Assembly (NCBI GenBank): GCA_037389465.1
Contig: JAZARR010000146.1
Coordinates: 6,223,501 to 6,287,500, forward strand
DNA: 64,000 nt
Source: Baylisascaris procyonis
Taxonomy: Eukaryota > Nematoda > Chromadorea > Rhabditida > Ascarididae
Direction of reading: 5' to 3'
The notes under the pieces were generated by a model. It was not told the origin of the DNA. It ran no database searches and was given only the letters and a program-made list of their open reading frames with translations. Shown here one piece after another: positions 39,601 to 52,400 of this stretch. Position 1 is the first letter of the stretch. Every line of letters begins with the position of its first letter. Made by a program: the position numbers and the translations under genes.

Positions 39601-41367
39601 TGCTTATGTTATTAGCACTATTTATTTTTGCACAACGAATACGAAGAGTTAGTTGTATGGATGTTGGTGTTAGTGATGCAGAAATTGCTCTGTTTTTGCA
39701 GCCAACTCGCTTGAAATTCACCTCTTCAAATGTTTATGGAACTGAACGTATCGTTATATGAGTGATATTGAACGCACAAGAAAATTTACAAAGAGAAGTC
39801 ATGAACGTTGAAAGATTTTTATCTTTCTGCTTCTACGTAGCCAATTGATAATTGTCGATTGCATCATAAAAATTTCTTTATTTCTAATAAAATCGGTTAA
39901 TGAAAATATTAACAAAAAGCTTCATTGGCTACTGAAGTTCAGTGTTTAGTACTCATCCTTAGATCGAAGTGTTTTATGAAGTTTGCAATCGGCCCTCATG
40001 TGACTTCGTTGATGTGATTGTTGAATTTTCATATTTCCGCGTGTTGTGCGTATCTCTTCACCAGTATTTGCAATAGCGTCCTTTATATTAATTCGGACGT
40101 ATCGTTGGCTTGCCATTTCGGAACTTAGTGTGGCAACATCTGAAAATGTGAAACATCTAGAAATTCTTATTACAATATTTACTGGAACGATCTAGAATGT
40201 ATATAAGGCTTGAATTTATCAAACACTAATATAAGCTCTTTCAAAGTGTTCAAGCCGGTGGGCTTGTAGCTTCGTTGTAAGGGTTGATGGAGGCCATTAA
40301 CATCCATACAGGGATGGTTTTGTTCGAGGTTAATTCCTCTGCACTTCATGAACTTCTTCGAGTTGGGGGAGGGGAGGAGGACAGTGATTAACGTTGATCA
40401 CCACTAATGACCAATTAGCAAAAATATACTATGTAGTTTGCTTTCCAGATTGCTCACCTGATGAAAACCATCTTATAGAGCAGCACTAACAGTTATTTCT
40501 GGTAGTATAAATCGAAATTGTAGAATTGCCATCGGATAGTACGACCACGCATGGACAGCCAACTCATTCGATTGGAGGTACGCGTGCTGGTGCATTGGCG
40601 TATGGCACCTCGCTGCCTGTCACTATCCCGGCCGGCAGGTTCTGGCCGCCGAGGGATGCAGTCGACAGCATCAAGGAGAAGGATGGCTTATTAAACTCGG
40701 ATGATGAGAACACGGAGGATCGAGTCAAGACTGTTCGTTGTTCTTCTTACTTATTGGCTTTCGTTGCTATATTCAAATAGCTGCAATGCAGAGTGCTTTT
40801 TGAAGTTGTCTTTTTTTTGGTGGTTGCAAAAAATAGTTTCACTACCGTGCACAGTTTTTCGATGATATCTTAAAATGTTGCGCGGTATTTAAACGTCATT
40901 GCTTCTTCAGTATGTTTTATGATTATTAGGTACACAACTGCATATGAATACCTTTTCTCTTGTTCCAACAAATAACCCCATCGTCATTGAAAATTCAGTT
41001 TTTGAATATCTCCAATTTTTCCCATTTTTTTATCACCTTTATTCGTTGTTCGCTTTTTTTCATATTCCGTTATGTAGCAGTACACAAAGATCAGAGTCTA
41101 CTTATTTTAATTCATTAGTTTTCATGCACATGATAAAAGAAAGGTGAATTTCAGCTCCTCCCACAGCGTATCCACAAGGATCTCTATCGTGAAATGCAGG
41201 CGCAAGCACGCTCTATTCAGGCAGCCGACGATCCAGAGCGCCTGTTCGGGGAGCGACCACAGCGTCGACGATATCAGACGGGTGAACCGAGTCCGGTGGC
41301 GCGTCCGTTGGCTCGGCACGACAATGCGATCGTCATTGTGGCTGCTAGTGTCAGCACGCATACGTAA
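35486..41367 (+). CDS. Unrecognised acidic, Ser/Thr-rich protein, C-terminal exons
   Basis: Five exons chain in phase: 35486-35612, 36699-36812, 38285-38371, 40524-40732 and 41155-41367, giving 249 residues then TAA. Acceptors are TTTTTCAG, TTTACAG, CTTACAG, TTGTAG and ATTTCAG; donors are GTAAAT, GTAAGT, GTGCGT and, weaker, GTTCGT at 40733. The first exon enters at phase 0 without its own ATG, so the protein extends further upstream. Visible features: an acidic run (DDDDDD) at the end of the first exon, ESDAEDLSD in the second, a basic RRTTTVTGRKRH stretch in the third, SDDENTEDR in the fourth, and an Arg-rich last exon (RPQRRRY) preceded by a helical QRIHKDLYREMQAQARS. No folded domain or membrane span is visible. 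It looks like the disordered tail of a larger signalling or scaffold protein. I do not recognise the family. Confidence 0.65.
36577..36643. repeat. (TA)n microsatellite, 67 bases
   Basis: Uninterrupted TA dinucleotides except for one TG at about 36611. It lies 56 bases before the second exon's acceptor in the acidic-protein gene. Self-complementary, so it can form a hairpin. Confidence 0.95.
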
Positions 41368-41416
41368 TGTGTAGCTGCATTGGCCTCAGGAGCGGGATTG
41401 AAGCAATTTTTTGCAG

Positions 41417-41512
41417 TTATATCACTTGCACAAGCCTAGAAACAACGAGAAGCGTCCCATTTCTGGAAGTTTTTCTTCTGCGGGCAGTCGTCAATGTAAG
41501 CCGGCTCGTTGA
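41417..41512 (+). CDS. Possible alternative 3' exon after the acidic-protein stop
   Basis: A strong acceptor (CAATTTTTTGCAG, ending 41416) lies 49 bases past the TAA at 41365-41367. The frame directly after it reads LYHLHKPRNNEKRPISGSFS and on to CKPAR, then TGA. A possible donor within the previous exon (CATAC|GTAATG at 41364) would join in another frame and read on to a TAG at about 41560. Either an alternative C-terminus or a 3'UTR intron is possible. Confidence 0.25.
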   Translation, partial: LYHLHKPRNNEKRPISGSFSSAGSRQCKPAR

Positions 41513-42590
41513 ATATTACAAGGCTCTATGCTTCATCCTCACTGCGCTGAATGGCGGCTAGCCGAGATCATAGAACAGCACGATGTGACCGTAACCCATA
41601 GAACGAGTATGTGACATTGCCCCACCTTTTAGCCCATAAAGCTGACTTCACTAAGGGCATATCGTGTTTTTTTAGGTCCTAGCATGTTCGGCTTGTGCGG
41701 CTGATCTACATATATGGGCTGTTAGTGCAAATGTTGAAGTGATAAGAGAAGGAGAGAGTAATCTTAGGAAGACTTACTGTGATGACAAGGAAAATTTGAT
41801 GCAGGGAAGAGAATTTGATCTACCTCTTGTCGGGGGAGGACAGGGATTTTTGTTTTCGCCTATGCAACTCTCTGATTATTCAAGAAATGGGAGAGGATTA
41901 TTCACGAAATTGGTTTTTGGTAGTAAATGATTGTTTCTGAGAAAGCGCTTTTTGAGTTTTATGCATGTTGACTGTAACGTATTCTGAAAGCACTAACTTG
42001 GTGGCGGTTATTGATTGCGATTCAGATTACTTCTCATAAACGATAGGCAGCACCTCAAGGGGTTTCTCGTTGTTGGCTGGGATTATCGTGTGCTGATTAT
42101 TCCGCCCTCATGTCCCTCTCCACTGTTACTGTAAACTCGCTGAGTAGTAAAATTTCTGCCTCAAACCTCGACACTTGTCTCGCCAAGTTCTTTTTTTCTT
42201 GTTTATGTTTTTTTTTTTTCAAAAGCTTCTGCGCTGCGCGCATGATTTTCGTTTGGGTGAAGCGCTCACCGAATAAATTCAGTGCACAGTTGATTGCTCT
42301 GATGGTGCACAATCAACGCGGCTGTGTTTCCCCATGCTCGAGTTGGTTTGTTGTTGTGGCAGAGCACGATAATTTGTGTACGCTTTTAGATTGTTGGAAA
42401 TACGCACTCGACCATTGAAAACTTGATTGTTTTCGTGTGTCTTCGTTAGGAAAGTAGATGAAACGGTTGTGCCAGATGGGCATTTCCAATACACTCTTTG
42501 AACGCCGAAAACAGCACCGCTTAGATGTGATAGTAGTGATCGTCCCAGAATATTTCAGGTCGAAGTTTTTTACTTGTAGGCAGAAGGAAA

Positions 42591-42602
42591 GGGGGGGGGG
42601 GG
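42591..42602. repeat. G12 homopolymer
   Basis: Preceded by CAGAAGGAAA. Confidence 0.9.
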
Positions 42603-43100
42603 CAAAAAGTACTATTCTTCGAAACCTACATCATGGGTTTTTTGAGTGATTATGAGGGCTTTGTTATGAATTTGTCGGATCGATCTGGTCACTTGTATAA
42701 GGATGCCAACAGCCTCCCTTAGTGTTTATGTTCAGTTGTGTGTCAGTGGCACTTTAATCTCCCTTTATTTGTTTGTCATCCTCACCGGCTATCTGTTGCA
42801 ATTCGTTTCCAGTTTCTGTTCTCAGCCGGTCACTGAGCCAATATTGTGCGATGATTGGGATTTTAGGATATTATCGCGCATCCTCTTGCTTTTATAAACG
42901 TAGCACCGTCGGATGGCCCTCTCTTCGACATAGATCACCATCTCTATTCTTAAAAACTGTTCGGCTGGCATCGGCACGAAAGTCATTCTCCCGATTCAGT
43001 TTGCTTCATGAAATGTACCCTTAGAATATTGGATCAGCGTCGATAACAGAGGGGAGAGAGAAAGGTTGATTTCGCGATCTTATGTTATTTCCTCATTTTT

Positions 43101-43346
43101 ATGGGGGGAGTGGCGCTTTCCTTCCACTCTTTATCTTCTCTGAATGTGAAGCGAGAGCTTCAGCTGTGTATAACCGGTTCACGTCTCTTTGATAAGAAAG
43201 TTCGCACCAAAAAAAAGAACCCGGCACTTGTTCGCCAGTCGAATCGTGTGTTCTCCAGTTTTATTGATTACGAGGATGTTTCGTTAATTAAATCTGTGGA
43301 AGCTCTAATTCTGACGTTACAAGGGAGGCATGTTAGTGAGATGTGA
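43101..43346 (+). CDS. Candidate ATG frame, 81 residues, unrecognised
   Basis: ATG-started frame (MGGVALSFHSLSSLNVKREL...) with a basic stretch DKKVRTKKKNPALVRQSNR and an amphipathic end. A minus-strand frame of 73 codons (43489-43268) covers part of it, so strand is uncertain. It may be 3'UTR-side sequence of the acidic-protein gene. Confidence 0.15.
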   Translation: MGGVALSFHSLSSLNVKRELQLCITGSRLFDKKVRTKKKNPALVRQSNRVFSSFIDYEDVSLIKSVEALILTLQGRHVSEM

Positions 43347-43815
43347 TGAAGGGTGGAGGAGGAGGAGGTGAAAGGGGGGTATAAAAGTTGTCGGTATATG
43401 GCTGCTCGTCGCTGATGTTCATCCAGCTTTTGCATCGGTTTCAGTTGACGATCGTTTACGATGAATGCTGGATGGAGTTGAGTGCGCAAAAGCGCTCTAT
43501 GTGTTGTTGCTAAAGGTTTGAGGAGCTCGTTTTATGAGGCTTTGCTTGGGTGTTTGCCTTATGCGTCGAATTCCACAAATGTTCTAATGTTGAAGTTTTC
43601 TTTTTGTGCCAGTAGAACAAGCAGTACTTGGCATGCATAACTGCTTGAGTTGTTGTGCTCTTCATATTCCATAATTCAGGTACTTCATGTTAAGATTCTT
43701 TTCATTCAATGTTAATGCAACAACCTCATAAAGTTTCCTTACACCAGAATTTTGAACACAAAACAGCACACACAACAATAGCAAATGCCATCTGACTATG
43801 TGAACTCATGCCCAC

Positions 43816-43995
43816 CTGTATCCTATTGAAGAGCAGCTTCCAAGTCAAAACGAAAATTACGCTGTTCCAAATCTTTATAGTGGGCTTATCATTTAGCCAT
43901 ATGAGCAGAAAGTTTTTTACGCCTAGCCAAAGTCGTGAGGTTTTGGAATGCTTGGTTGTGTTAGGAGCATAATACGAGCCGTTTAATCCCACAAT
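43816..43995 (-). CDS. Candidate exon, minus strand, hydrophobic
   Basis: Exactly 60 codons open between a CGCTAG acceptor and a good donor (GGATACAG|GTGGGC). It reads IVGLNGSYYAPNTTKHSKTS, then WLGVKNFLLIWLNDKP and a hydrophobic stretch (VIFVLTWKLLF) ending NRIQ. It could be a membrane segment. Linkage to the other minus-strand candidates is unproven. Confidence 0.25.
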
Positions 43996-44973
43996 CTAGC
44001 GAACTGCTATGGGATCGATGAATGTGGCCAAGTCTTAAGCGAGAAGAGGGGAGGACGGGCTGGGGAGAAAAGAGCTGGTCCGCAGTCCTCAAAATGCCTC
44101 TGTTTTTGCATATGGAATATTTTGTTGCAAAAAGCGTTCACGCCAGGTGGGTACAAAGATGTCGTCTGCGTTCATGCCAAATAACGCGATGAATGAAGGA
44201 AGGATTGCGATGCAAACTGGATCGCTCGTTGGTTAAACTGTATTGGTTGGCACACATTAAACTGTATTCCACCTATCCGCGACCAACTTCGACGGAGTCT
44301 AATGACACCAGTTCCTAGTTCGATATTCCATTACTCTAAAACAACAGCCTGTTTTCTCAGTATATATGAGGCCGATACGAGTGATATCATTCGATAGCAA
44401 ACGTAGTAGATCAAAGTCTCGTCCGCTCGCTAACAGGCTTAAAGAAATTTAATCCGTTAATTGTGACGGGTATCGGAGAGATGGCACTGGCTTGAAAGCA
44501 AAACGTTCATAATTGAGGATGTTGAAGTTGCCAGATGAGCACGACTGAGCTCATTCCGATTCGAATGGTATTCTGCGGCAATTAAATATGATATCCTTAC
44601 CTGTTTTTATCACCTGTCCCATCTCCGAGAAGGGGCTGTGAACGAACATTATCGAATACTTTCATTGACGTCTTTTTTCTTGAATCGAATCGCCTGTCTG
44701 ATGTCATTCGATAGCAAACCTGAATGCAGCACTGTCAATTAAAATAAAATTACACACGCATCTTTATGAATCTGTAACTATTTGCATAACAAAAAAAATG
44801 TTAACATAACAAAGAAATGAAATTAAAAAGCAGATCATAGCGCAATACGGTAACGAGCATGAGGGATCGATCACCTACAAGCGAAAGTGGTGATGTCGAA
44901 TTGAAAAGAAAAGAAAGGAAAAGATTATAAGTTTCCAAAAAAAAAAAAAAAGAGATATATGTAAGAAAATGTT

Positions 44974-45303
44974 TCAACTTTGGACGTTGTTGAAAAAAAA
45001 TTTTTTATAGCCCGGAATAAATTTTTTATGCAAATCGTGGGTGGGCCTTATCAGAACGATCCCGTGGCCTCCTTTTTTTACACACATTCGGTCGTCGATT
45101 AAACGATAGCCTATAGAATATTCAAAACGTGGATGAGTGTGCATCGCATCGGTATTGCGTGAACCATCGAATGGGACGTTAAAAGTGTAACGATTGTCGT
45201 TAAGATATACGTGGAAAAGGGGGTGAACTACGATGCCCGTTGCCAACTTGTTGAGGGCGCATTTGCGGCGACTGACCTCCACCTTATTCAACTCAACCAA
45301 CAA
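44974..45303 (-). CDS. Candidate exon, unrecognised minus-strand gene
   Basis: A 109-codon minus frame in a GC-richer patch with no competing plus frame of similar length. It includes KCALNKLATGIVVHPLFHVY, NDNRYTFNVPFDGSRN and HPRFEYSIGYRLIDDRMC, an alternation that suggests beta strands. It begins at TTG, not ATG, so it would have to be entered by splicing; no strong acceptor is visible (GTTGAG| is the best of poor choices). It ends KKFFFNNVQS and stop. No family recognised. Confidence 0.35.
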   Translation of the reverse strand: MLVELNKVEVSRRKCALNKLATGIVVHPLFHVYLNDNRYTFNVPFDGSRNTDAMHTHPRFEYSIGYRLIDDRMCVKKGGHGIVLIRPTHDLHKKFIPGYKKFFFNNVQS

Positions 45304-46208
45304 AGCGAAGGTTAGAGAAAATCATGTTATAGGTTTATACAACAGCTAAACGATGAGCAGCATCAAATATACCACGATCACTTTGTCGGTTGTGTCGATT
45401 TGTGTTGATAATGCAAGATCGTAGATAATACATTTAATCATTTTTTAACGAATAAGTAACGAAGCATATTTCCGGCCTATAGATGCATAATTAAGGTGGA
45501 AATCAATGTCGAAATACGGTTGAACTTAGAAGCATTATATTGAATAGTGAGCGTATAAAGTACCATAAAAGAAAGAATTCTTTTTCAGACTCAAAATGCC
45601 TAGAAAACATAAATAGAAAATTTTCCCCTTGCGATATATCAAATCATAATTTAGTGGCCAAGATCGAAACTACATCCTCACCATAGCGATCAGATAGGAA
45701 GTGTTATTCTCCCATCAAATGCTAGCATCGATTCAATTTCTTTGTTCTAATGCCTTAAAGTGGGAAAATATACAAAAAGTTGGTGAGCATTAAAAAAAAC
45801 AAAAAGAGTGAAATTTTAGTAAAAAATTACAATTCGAGCGAATAGACATTTAATATGTAGAAGAAATGAAATAAATAAATTGAAAAATAGATACATAAAT
45901 AATATAACGAAGCAACAAAACAATGAAATAGCGGCTGCAGTTCGATATGCGTTTATGAACCAAGGTGACACATCATGCAGCTCGTGAATGCTAACTCATT
46001 TCGCTGATCTCTCTACGCAACAACGTATCCCCATTATTTCCCCTCCCCCCCCCTCCCCCATCCTGTTCTCCAAGGCTTATTGGGAAAGAAATGATTATTT
46101 CAATGTTAGAATACTACGAAAAACGACAATGGAATAACAGAACAGCAACCAATCTTACTTCACTTCAATATAAAAACATCATAACACGCCACTCGAGGTA
46201 GATAATAC

Positions 46209-46267
46209 CTCTCCGAGTTCCCATTGCGTCGCCGACAGGTGGAAGAGCAATCCCAGCCGCACCGATA
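46209..46267 (-). CDS. Candidate exon, minus strand, unrecognised
   Basis: A 59-base segment bounded on the minus strand by TTTGTTATTAG and a GTATTA donor. All three frames are open; the likeliest reads IGAAGIALPPVGDAMGTRRG. It lies upstream of the 45.3-44.97 kb minus-strand candidate and could belong to the same gene, but the phases cannot be fixed. Confidence 0.25.
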
Positions 46268-48893
46268 CTAATAACAAAGAATTTCAAACGTATCACCACG
46301 AATTGAAAATATTGCTTTCTAATTCACGCTGCTTCGAATACTTCAAAATTTGGTCTTATACGCATATCTCTCTCCACTCCTCTCCTCTCCCTCCATTCCA
46401 TTCTGTTTCCATCTCGTTCTTATTACTCTTTTCTATCCAAATCTCCTTGTACAATGCTCTTAGTTTCATCGATGTAACATTCATTTCAGACCTCAAATTT
46501 GCGACATTGTGCAGCCAGCGACGAGTGGAAAAGAAATTTAGTACATGTGTAATTCTTTCAACTTTCGATGCTTTACAAAGAAATCCTACTCTGGTGGAAC
46601 GATATCGCTGGTTACTTATCAGAAGCATTCAATGACAAGTAAGTGTTCCTCTGTTAGCGACCAGAAGCATTCGACAAAAAATTGACGTTCAATTCCAACT
46701 CAAAAAAAAGCTGAATAGAAAATTCAGTTGGTGAAAACCGACAAAAACCTCGGCTCCCAATTGAAATTCGTTTAGTCTTTTAGTACTACTACTGAATCGT
46801 ACCAACTAATTTAACGACTTTCCAGCACAGTGTGCCAATTGTTCAGATGACTAGCATATCCATTAGCAGCTCTTAACATTTCAATGATCCTCATTCACAT
46901 AATGTATTTCAATAAAAATTCTTTTTTATTGCACGAATATAACAGAAATATTTTTGCGCTATATAACACAATGAATTTCGTAGAATGACACAAAAATCTG
47001 AGCTTTATTCCATCGTCTTTTTTTCATCAATGACTATGTATATACTCTTCTATTATAAAATCAAAATTAAGCATTTCACTTTCATAAAATACATTGAACA
47101 AAGTGCCTTAACCGGGAAATAACAAACCAAATGTGATCGATGATCGGTAATATGATCGGAAGAGATCGAAACGTGAATATCGATAATACAACGAGGGGAA
47201 TGTTGTTAAATCAGACCTGTAATAACTATCATATAACCTTGAAAAAGATTGAAATAAAATCTCTCCTCGAAGTACTTTTACATTCGAATAAATCCCCAAA
47301 GAAATATGGTAAAGCCAATAATCTCATGTGATTTTAATCAAGGTTATAAGATAATGCAATGAAAGTTAATAAGAAAACACCGAAACAACGCCTCGATCAA
47401 CGTAACGCAAGGCAAACTATTTAAGTGTGTAAAGCACCTGCGATAGACAACTTCCATAACTCTTCACATCAGCTAATACAACTTTCCACTCGATTCGTTT
47501 TTTGCGGAAGCTGAACACAGATGATAGAGGGGGAAAGGAGATTATCACTCTATCCCTGCATCACTAATATTTTTGGATGAGAAATGCTATTTTTTCTAGG
47601 TCTTTTCCTTTTTTTTTGGGGCTTTTAGGAAGGCTTTAACTTTGCAACACTTTTATTAGTGACATTTGCTTCAAGGCAAGCCTACACTAGAATTCCTTAA
47701 ATTTCATCATGAGAATGCAATGTACAACTTTTGTGGCCAATGCCGCTGACTTAATGGTGAGCCACCTGCTGGATATAAACGCGTGAATGAAAGCTGTCCA
47801 TATTTAGTGTACATTCTCGAATAACGCTCCACACCAACTTCGCATTAAGAAAATCGCATTTGACAACACAACAACGAAAATATATGAGGAATACCAAAAA
47901 AAAAGGATGAAAAAAAATGTGCAGTGATGAACAGTGAGCATATTGTTAATATCACAAGTCCGAGTTCATACAGCAAAGCAGCCGCTAAAGCACAACAATC
48001 GGCGCCCGCAGCTATACGATCCCACAATCGCAACTGAAAAAGCGAAATCACTAATCATGAATTACCCCTTACTTCTATAGGTACAACCTTGCGATACAGA
48101 ATTACTTTTCAAGATAATATTGCTACTTATATATTGTTTGATAACTAACGACAGCAATGTTCACAAATAGATCCGAACTCTCAACGAGTCGCTTACTCGC
48201 CACGTGACCTAGAAATAAGTCGTGGTATAGCATTCGCCTGGTCATCAAACAATCGTTATCATCCGACCCTATTAAGACGAAAACAGCTGAACGCAACATA
48301 GACCACTGATGATATGTCTTTGTAAATATAAAAAGTTAGCAATGTATGTGGAAAATAGTTTTAGGCTTTGTTAAAACATGCGGCTGTGCTTTTCTTCACG
48401 AAACCCTATGGCGTTTACTGCAGTCTTCTGGCACTTGCTGAGGGAAATTGAGGAGCAGAGCAGGGCGGACGGCTCACGATTTTCCCTAAAAACGTTCTGA
48501 GGAAAATTCGAAGGTACGCGATAGGTAATCCCAATTCAACGTCAACCGAATTTACGTATTAAAATTTTGAAGAAAAAATAAAATTTTCAATTTCAAATGC
48601 AACATTCAAGGTGTACTATATTTTTTATGAAATCATCGCTGCATGTTGAATAAGCAATAGCCGTTGTTCGTCCCTCTTAAACAAGCAAAGAGTTTCCTTG
48701 TTCCCCTTTTCGAGCAAAAACCACATGTTTATTTTTAATTGCAGACGACTGCCGCGTCGCTTTCACACAAAAGAGGGCTTTCCGATCTTTTTACATGAAC
48801 AAAGGCTTTAGTGTATTCGTTTTTTGAAAGGATGCCCGCCGCAGACTCTTTTCGAAAAAATTGGTACTCTGCCAGTGGCGAATTAGTGATGGG
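46268..48893. other. No supported gene
   Basis: A 110-codon plus frame at 46303-46635 has a TTTCAG acceptor inside it (about 46492) followed by 48 open codons (LKFATLCSQRRVEKKF...), but a minus frame of 90 codons competes. The remaining bases show nothing distinctive. Confidence 0.4.
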
Positions 48894-49259
48894 GGAGGAT
48901 TAATATCCATCAGCCGTATGGTTCTTTTAGAGCCCATAGGCATGGAAAAGACGACTACCAGGGAACCGCAAGAATGCAACGAGGACGACACAATGATGGT
49001 GAATGTAATCTTCAATGGACTCAATGCCAACGGTCTATCCAAGACGATCTTCAGATGGATTTTTACAGAAATGGCAGACGTACCCCCAACAATGTCGAAT
49101 TCAACAATCACCATGGCGCAGTTCTCAGCTTTTACGTCAGATGTTTTCGTTAAAAGTGGCGACTTTATTCATGAACCAGGTGGACAAAGGTGGGAGAAGA
49201 GGCAATATATGGTACAAGATCTCTTCATTTATACAAATGCAGAAGAAAACCTAGAGTAA
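48894..49259 (+). CDS. Candidate exon(s) with overlapping open frames
   Basis: A strong TTTTAG acceptor at about 48930 opens two plausible plus frames. One reads AHRHGKDDYQGTARMQRGRH and ends FYVRCFR with a stop near 49154. The other is the frame (48861-49259) containing VNVIFNGLNANGLSKTIFRW and ending YTNAEENLE. A minus-strand frame (49114-48791) is also open. The segment lies just beyond the TGN38-like gene and may include its 3'UTR. No family recognised. Confidence 0.25.
   Translation, partial: GGLISISRMVLLEPIGMEKTTTREPQECNEDDTMMVNVIFNGLNANGLSKTIFRWIFTEMADVPPTMSNSTITMAQFSAFTSDVFVKSGDFIHEPGGQRWEKRQYMVQDLFIYTNAEENLE
49164..49169 (-). terminator. Possible AATAAA poly(A) signal of the TGN38-like gene
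   Basis: AATAAA on the minus strand lies about 305 nt beyond the TGN38-like stop codon, with no nearer AATAAA. If used, the 3'UTR overlaps the open frames seen on the plus strand at 48.9-49.26 kb. Confidence 0.25.
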
Positions 49260-49473
49260 TGCAACCAACTCAAAAATGAAATCTCCCGAATAGACAACAT
49301 TACTCAGTGCTTGGAAAAAAGATGAAAAAAGTTAGACGTTCACCCCTTCAATGTGGTAATAAAACAATAATAAGCTTTAAAAAAAATTCAAATGTTATGG
49401 CCGATAAAAGACCGTATGAAAAAAAAAAGTAGGAAAACGATTTAAACTTGCGATAAACCTTTCCGCTAGCGTT

Positions 49474-52400
49474 TCAGTAAACAATATTAGGATCAATATC
49501 GCGATTGTAGGTTACTGATTCTGTAACGTCGTCATGCTGAGCGAGTCTTCTATAGCGTACGGCACGTCTCGAATTACCTCTCGGTTTTCGTCCTTCGATC
49601 AGCAAACCTGAAATGGAAACAATCGACTCGATAGAACACCCATGGTGACATCATAATGCATTTTCAAGGAAAATCGGTGAATATAAACATGAACTTTTGC
49701 AAGGAATGAGCACTCTCCTAGCATTCCCCCTTCCCTTCCCTTTCTGCATAATTAGAATGAAAGTGGGGTTCACGATTCACTCAAATGGGTTTTGTGCGCA
49801 GAATCCACTCCACCTGCAACCTATAACTACGGAACTTCATAACTGTAACTAAATAGAATTGAAAATAGAAAACAATAGACGTATTTGTAAGCGCAAATAA
49901 ATACCTATCCACATATTCACCAGCACTATGCATTTCCCAAAATTGTTACGCTGCAAAAATCAAAATTGTACATTCAAAATTTTCGGTTAGAAGCAAAAAT
50001 CTATCACTTCAATTAGTACTTACCAAGAATTTTCTTCTTATTATGAACGATAACGTATACTGCAGCAACGAGAATACCAAAGAAAATCATATAGTAGATG
50101 AAATGTGAGTCTTCAACCTTTGCAAAGTCTTCCCCACTGAACTGAAAATGCTGCAGATAATGATATTTTGATCAATAATATGCAGTAACATTACCGAATA
50201 TGATCATTCAATTATAATCTGAAGAAAATAGATTTATTATAGAAATTTAAAAGTAATCATAAAATGAAATTTTTGTTGAGAAGATTCTCAAAAACAAATG
50301 AACGCCATATTCGTATTGCTCTGATATAGAACAAATATTCCAAAAGCGCACAATCAAAAACATTCTGAATGAGATCAATTAGGATCGACTAAGAAAAAAT
50401 ACTATTCGAAGCAAAACGTCTACCTGTTTCTCATCGATTTTGTTGATGTTCATTGTCGATGTACTCATTAATGTCTTGTCCAATTTGTTGTCGCCTATCT
50501 TTGCAATGATTTTATTCCCATTCTGTGGTAATATGCTTGTCTGTGTATTGTTCCACTTATCAGACTCGTTTTCATTATTCATCTAGAAAAAAGAAAAAAG
50601 AATACTTTTATTGGGTTAGTATAAAGGCTAATCTCTCTAAATCAGGAATACAACAAAGTAATAAAATAAATCCACCGATAATATATCACTTCCAATCAAT
50701 TACAACAAAGAATTCTTTTATGAAGTTAAATTGATCAGCATAAAGACCAAAGAGAAGATTGCAACGCCAATCGATAGTTATTTATTTAACTGCCCTAGTT
50801 TTGCTCTAGTTGATAGTATTTGAAGCAATTTCTCAAGAAACAATAAAAATCATTTCAATATAAATGTGGTAAGGAAAGTTCATTTGCCCCAACCTATCGA
50901 AATACAGATCCCTCTTTATCTGTACAATCTGAACATCATGCATCTGCTGCTATCAAACAACGTATCGAACTAAGAGTTTATTAAAAGGTGGAAATGAGAA
51001 CTCGCTCACAGTTGAATGTTCCACCCGTGAGCCAGAAATATTGTTATCCGTCGTTATCTGAGAACGAATAACTAATTGTGGAGTCTCCGATAATATGACA
51101 GCAGTTGTCTCCTCCGACTTAGAAGGCGCCGACACGTTTACTTCGATTTTCGCCTGAAGCATACTATGACCTTATGAAAACTTCATTTCAACCATTTAGA
51201 CCACTAACACTGCCTCATAAATCGAAGGCGTAATTGTGTTCATATGTAGAAATTACCCATTCTTCTTTCCCCTTTGGAATTATTACTTACTGAATGGACT
51301 AAATATGAGTGCTAGATAATGCAAAGATAGCAGTCTAATAGTGATGTTATTTTTGATATTCAATAATCTTTGGAATAAAGACATTAAAGCGCTTTAAATA
51401 GGGCATACGGCTCATAGACGCATAGCACATGAATAATTCATCTTTCACTTAGACGTGAGCCTACTCACTTTCTTCGCTTACATTCAATTTCAACGTTGCA
51501 AATCCACTACCCATTTCAGTTTATCAATAGTCGACTTATAGGTTTTTATCGATAAACACGCATTGGGAACAGTGACCGCTTTCCAATAGCAGCTCGGATG
51601 ATCAGCGGCATATATCCTGCAGCTGATATTTCCCCTCGAAATTAGACAATCAAATGAGCAGCATTAGGTGAAATAATTGAAAGAAATCTGGGAAATGGTG
51701 CTACATTTTCTTTTCTCAAACGCCTTCAAAAAGGTAAAAGAGGCGGTAAAGATCTGATTGGGTTTCGGGTGGCAGCAGAACAGATTTTTTTTTTTAATAG
51801 TTTCAAATATTGCAAATATCCTTAGAAAACAATTATCACCCGTTTAATATTAGATGAGTGAAAACATCATATTTCCTCTAGGCTTAATTAAGAGTCGCAA
51901 CATCTCGCTTAAATATGCAAAAACGAGATCGTTGAAAACAAACCGTCAAATTCGGATCCAATGTCGCCCTCTCAATATTTTCTTTCAGCGATTTTTTAGA
52001 TGCAACTTTCGAAGCGGTGGCATTTCCCTCCAAAGCCTCTTCACCTAAATAATAACACGTGTTTCATTACAGTACACATCCACGAAATGCAAACTACCGT
52101 ACCCTCATACGACATTGCTGAAAAGTATTCCACTTTTTCCTATTTTATTCTCATCACACATTGGCAATCCCTCTCTGTTTCCCTCTCCCCCTCTCTCAAT
52201 TCACCTGTTTCGGCAGCCGGGTCAGTTACTTTCTACCTCTCGTAACATTCTGCATCTGAACCCTTCGTTAATTATTAAAACATGTCTCGCAAATTCTACT
52301 ATTATCGGATACCCAAATAATTTTCTTGGTCGTGCACGATTTCGCAGATTTGTCGACAAAATTACAATACTTTTTAAACAAAGTTAACATTTAATTGAGT

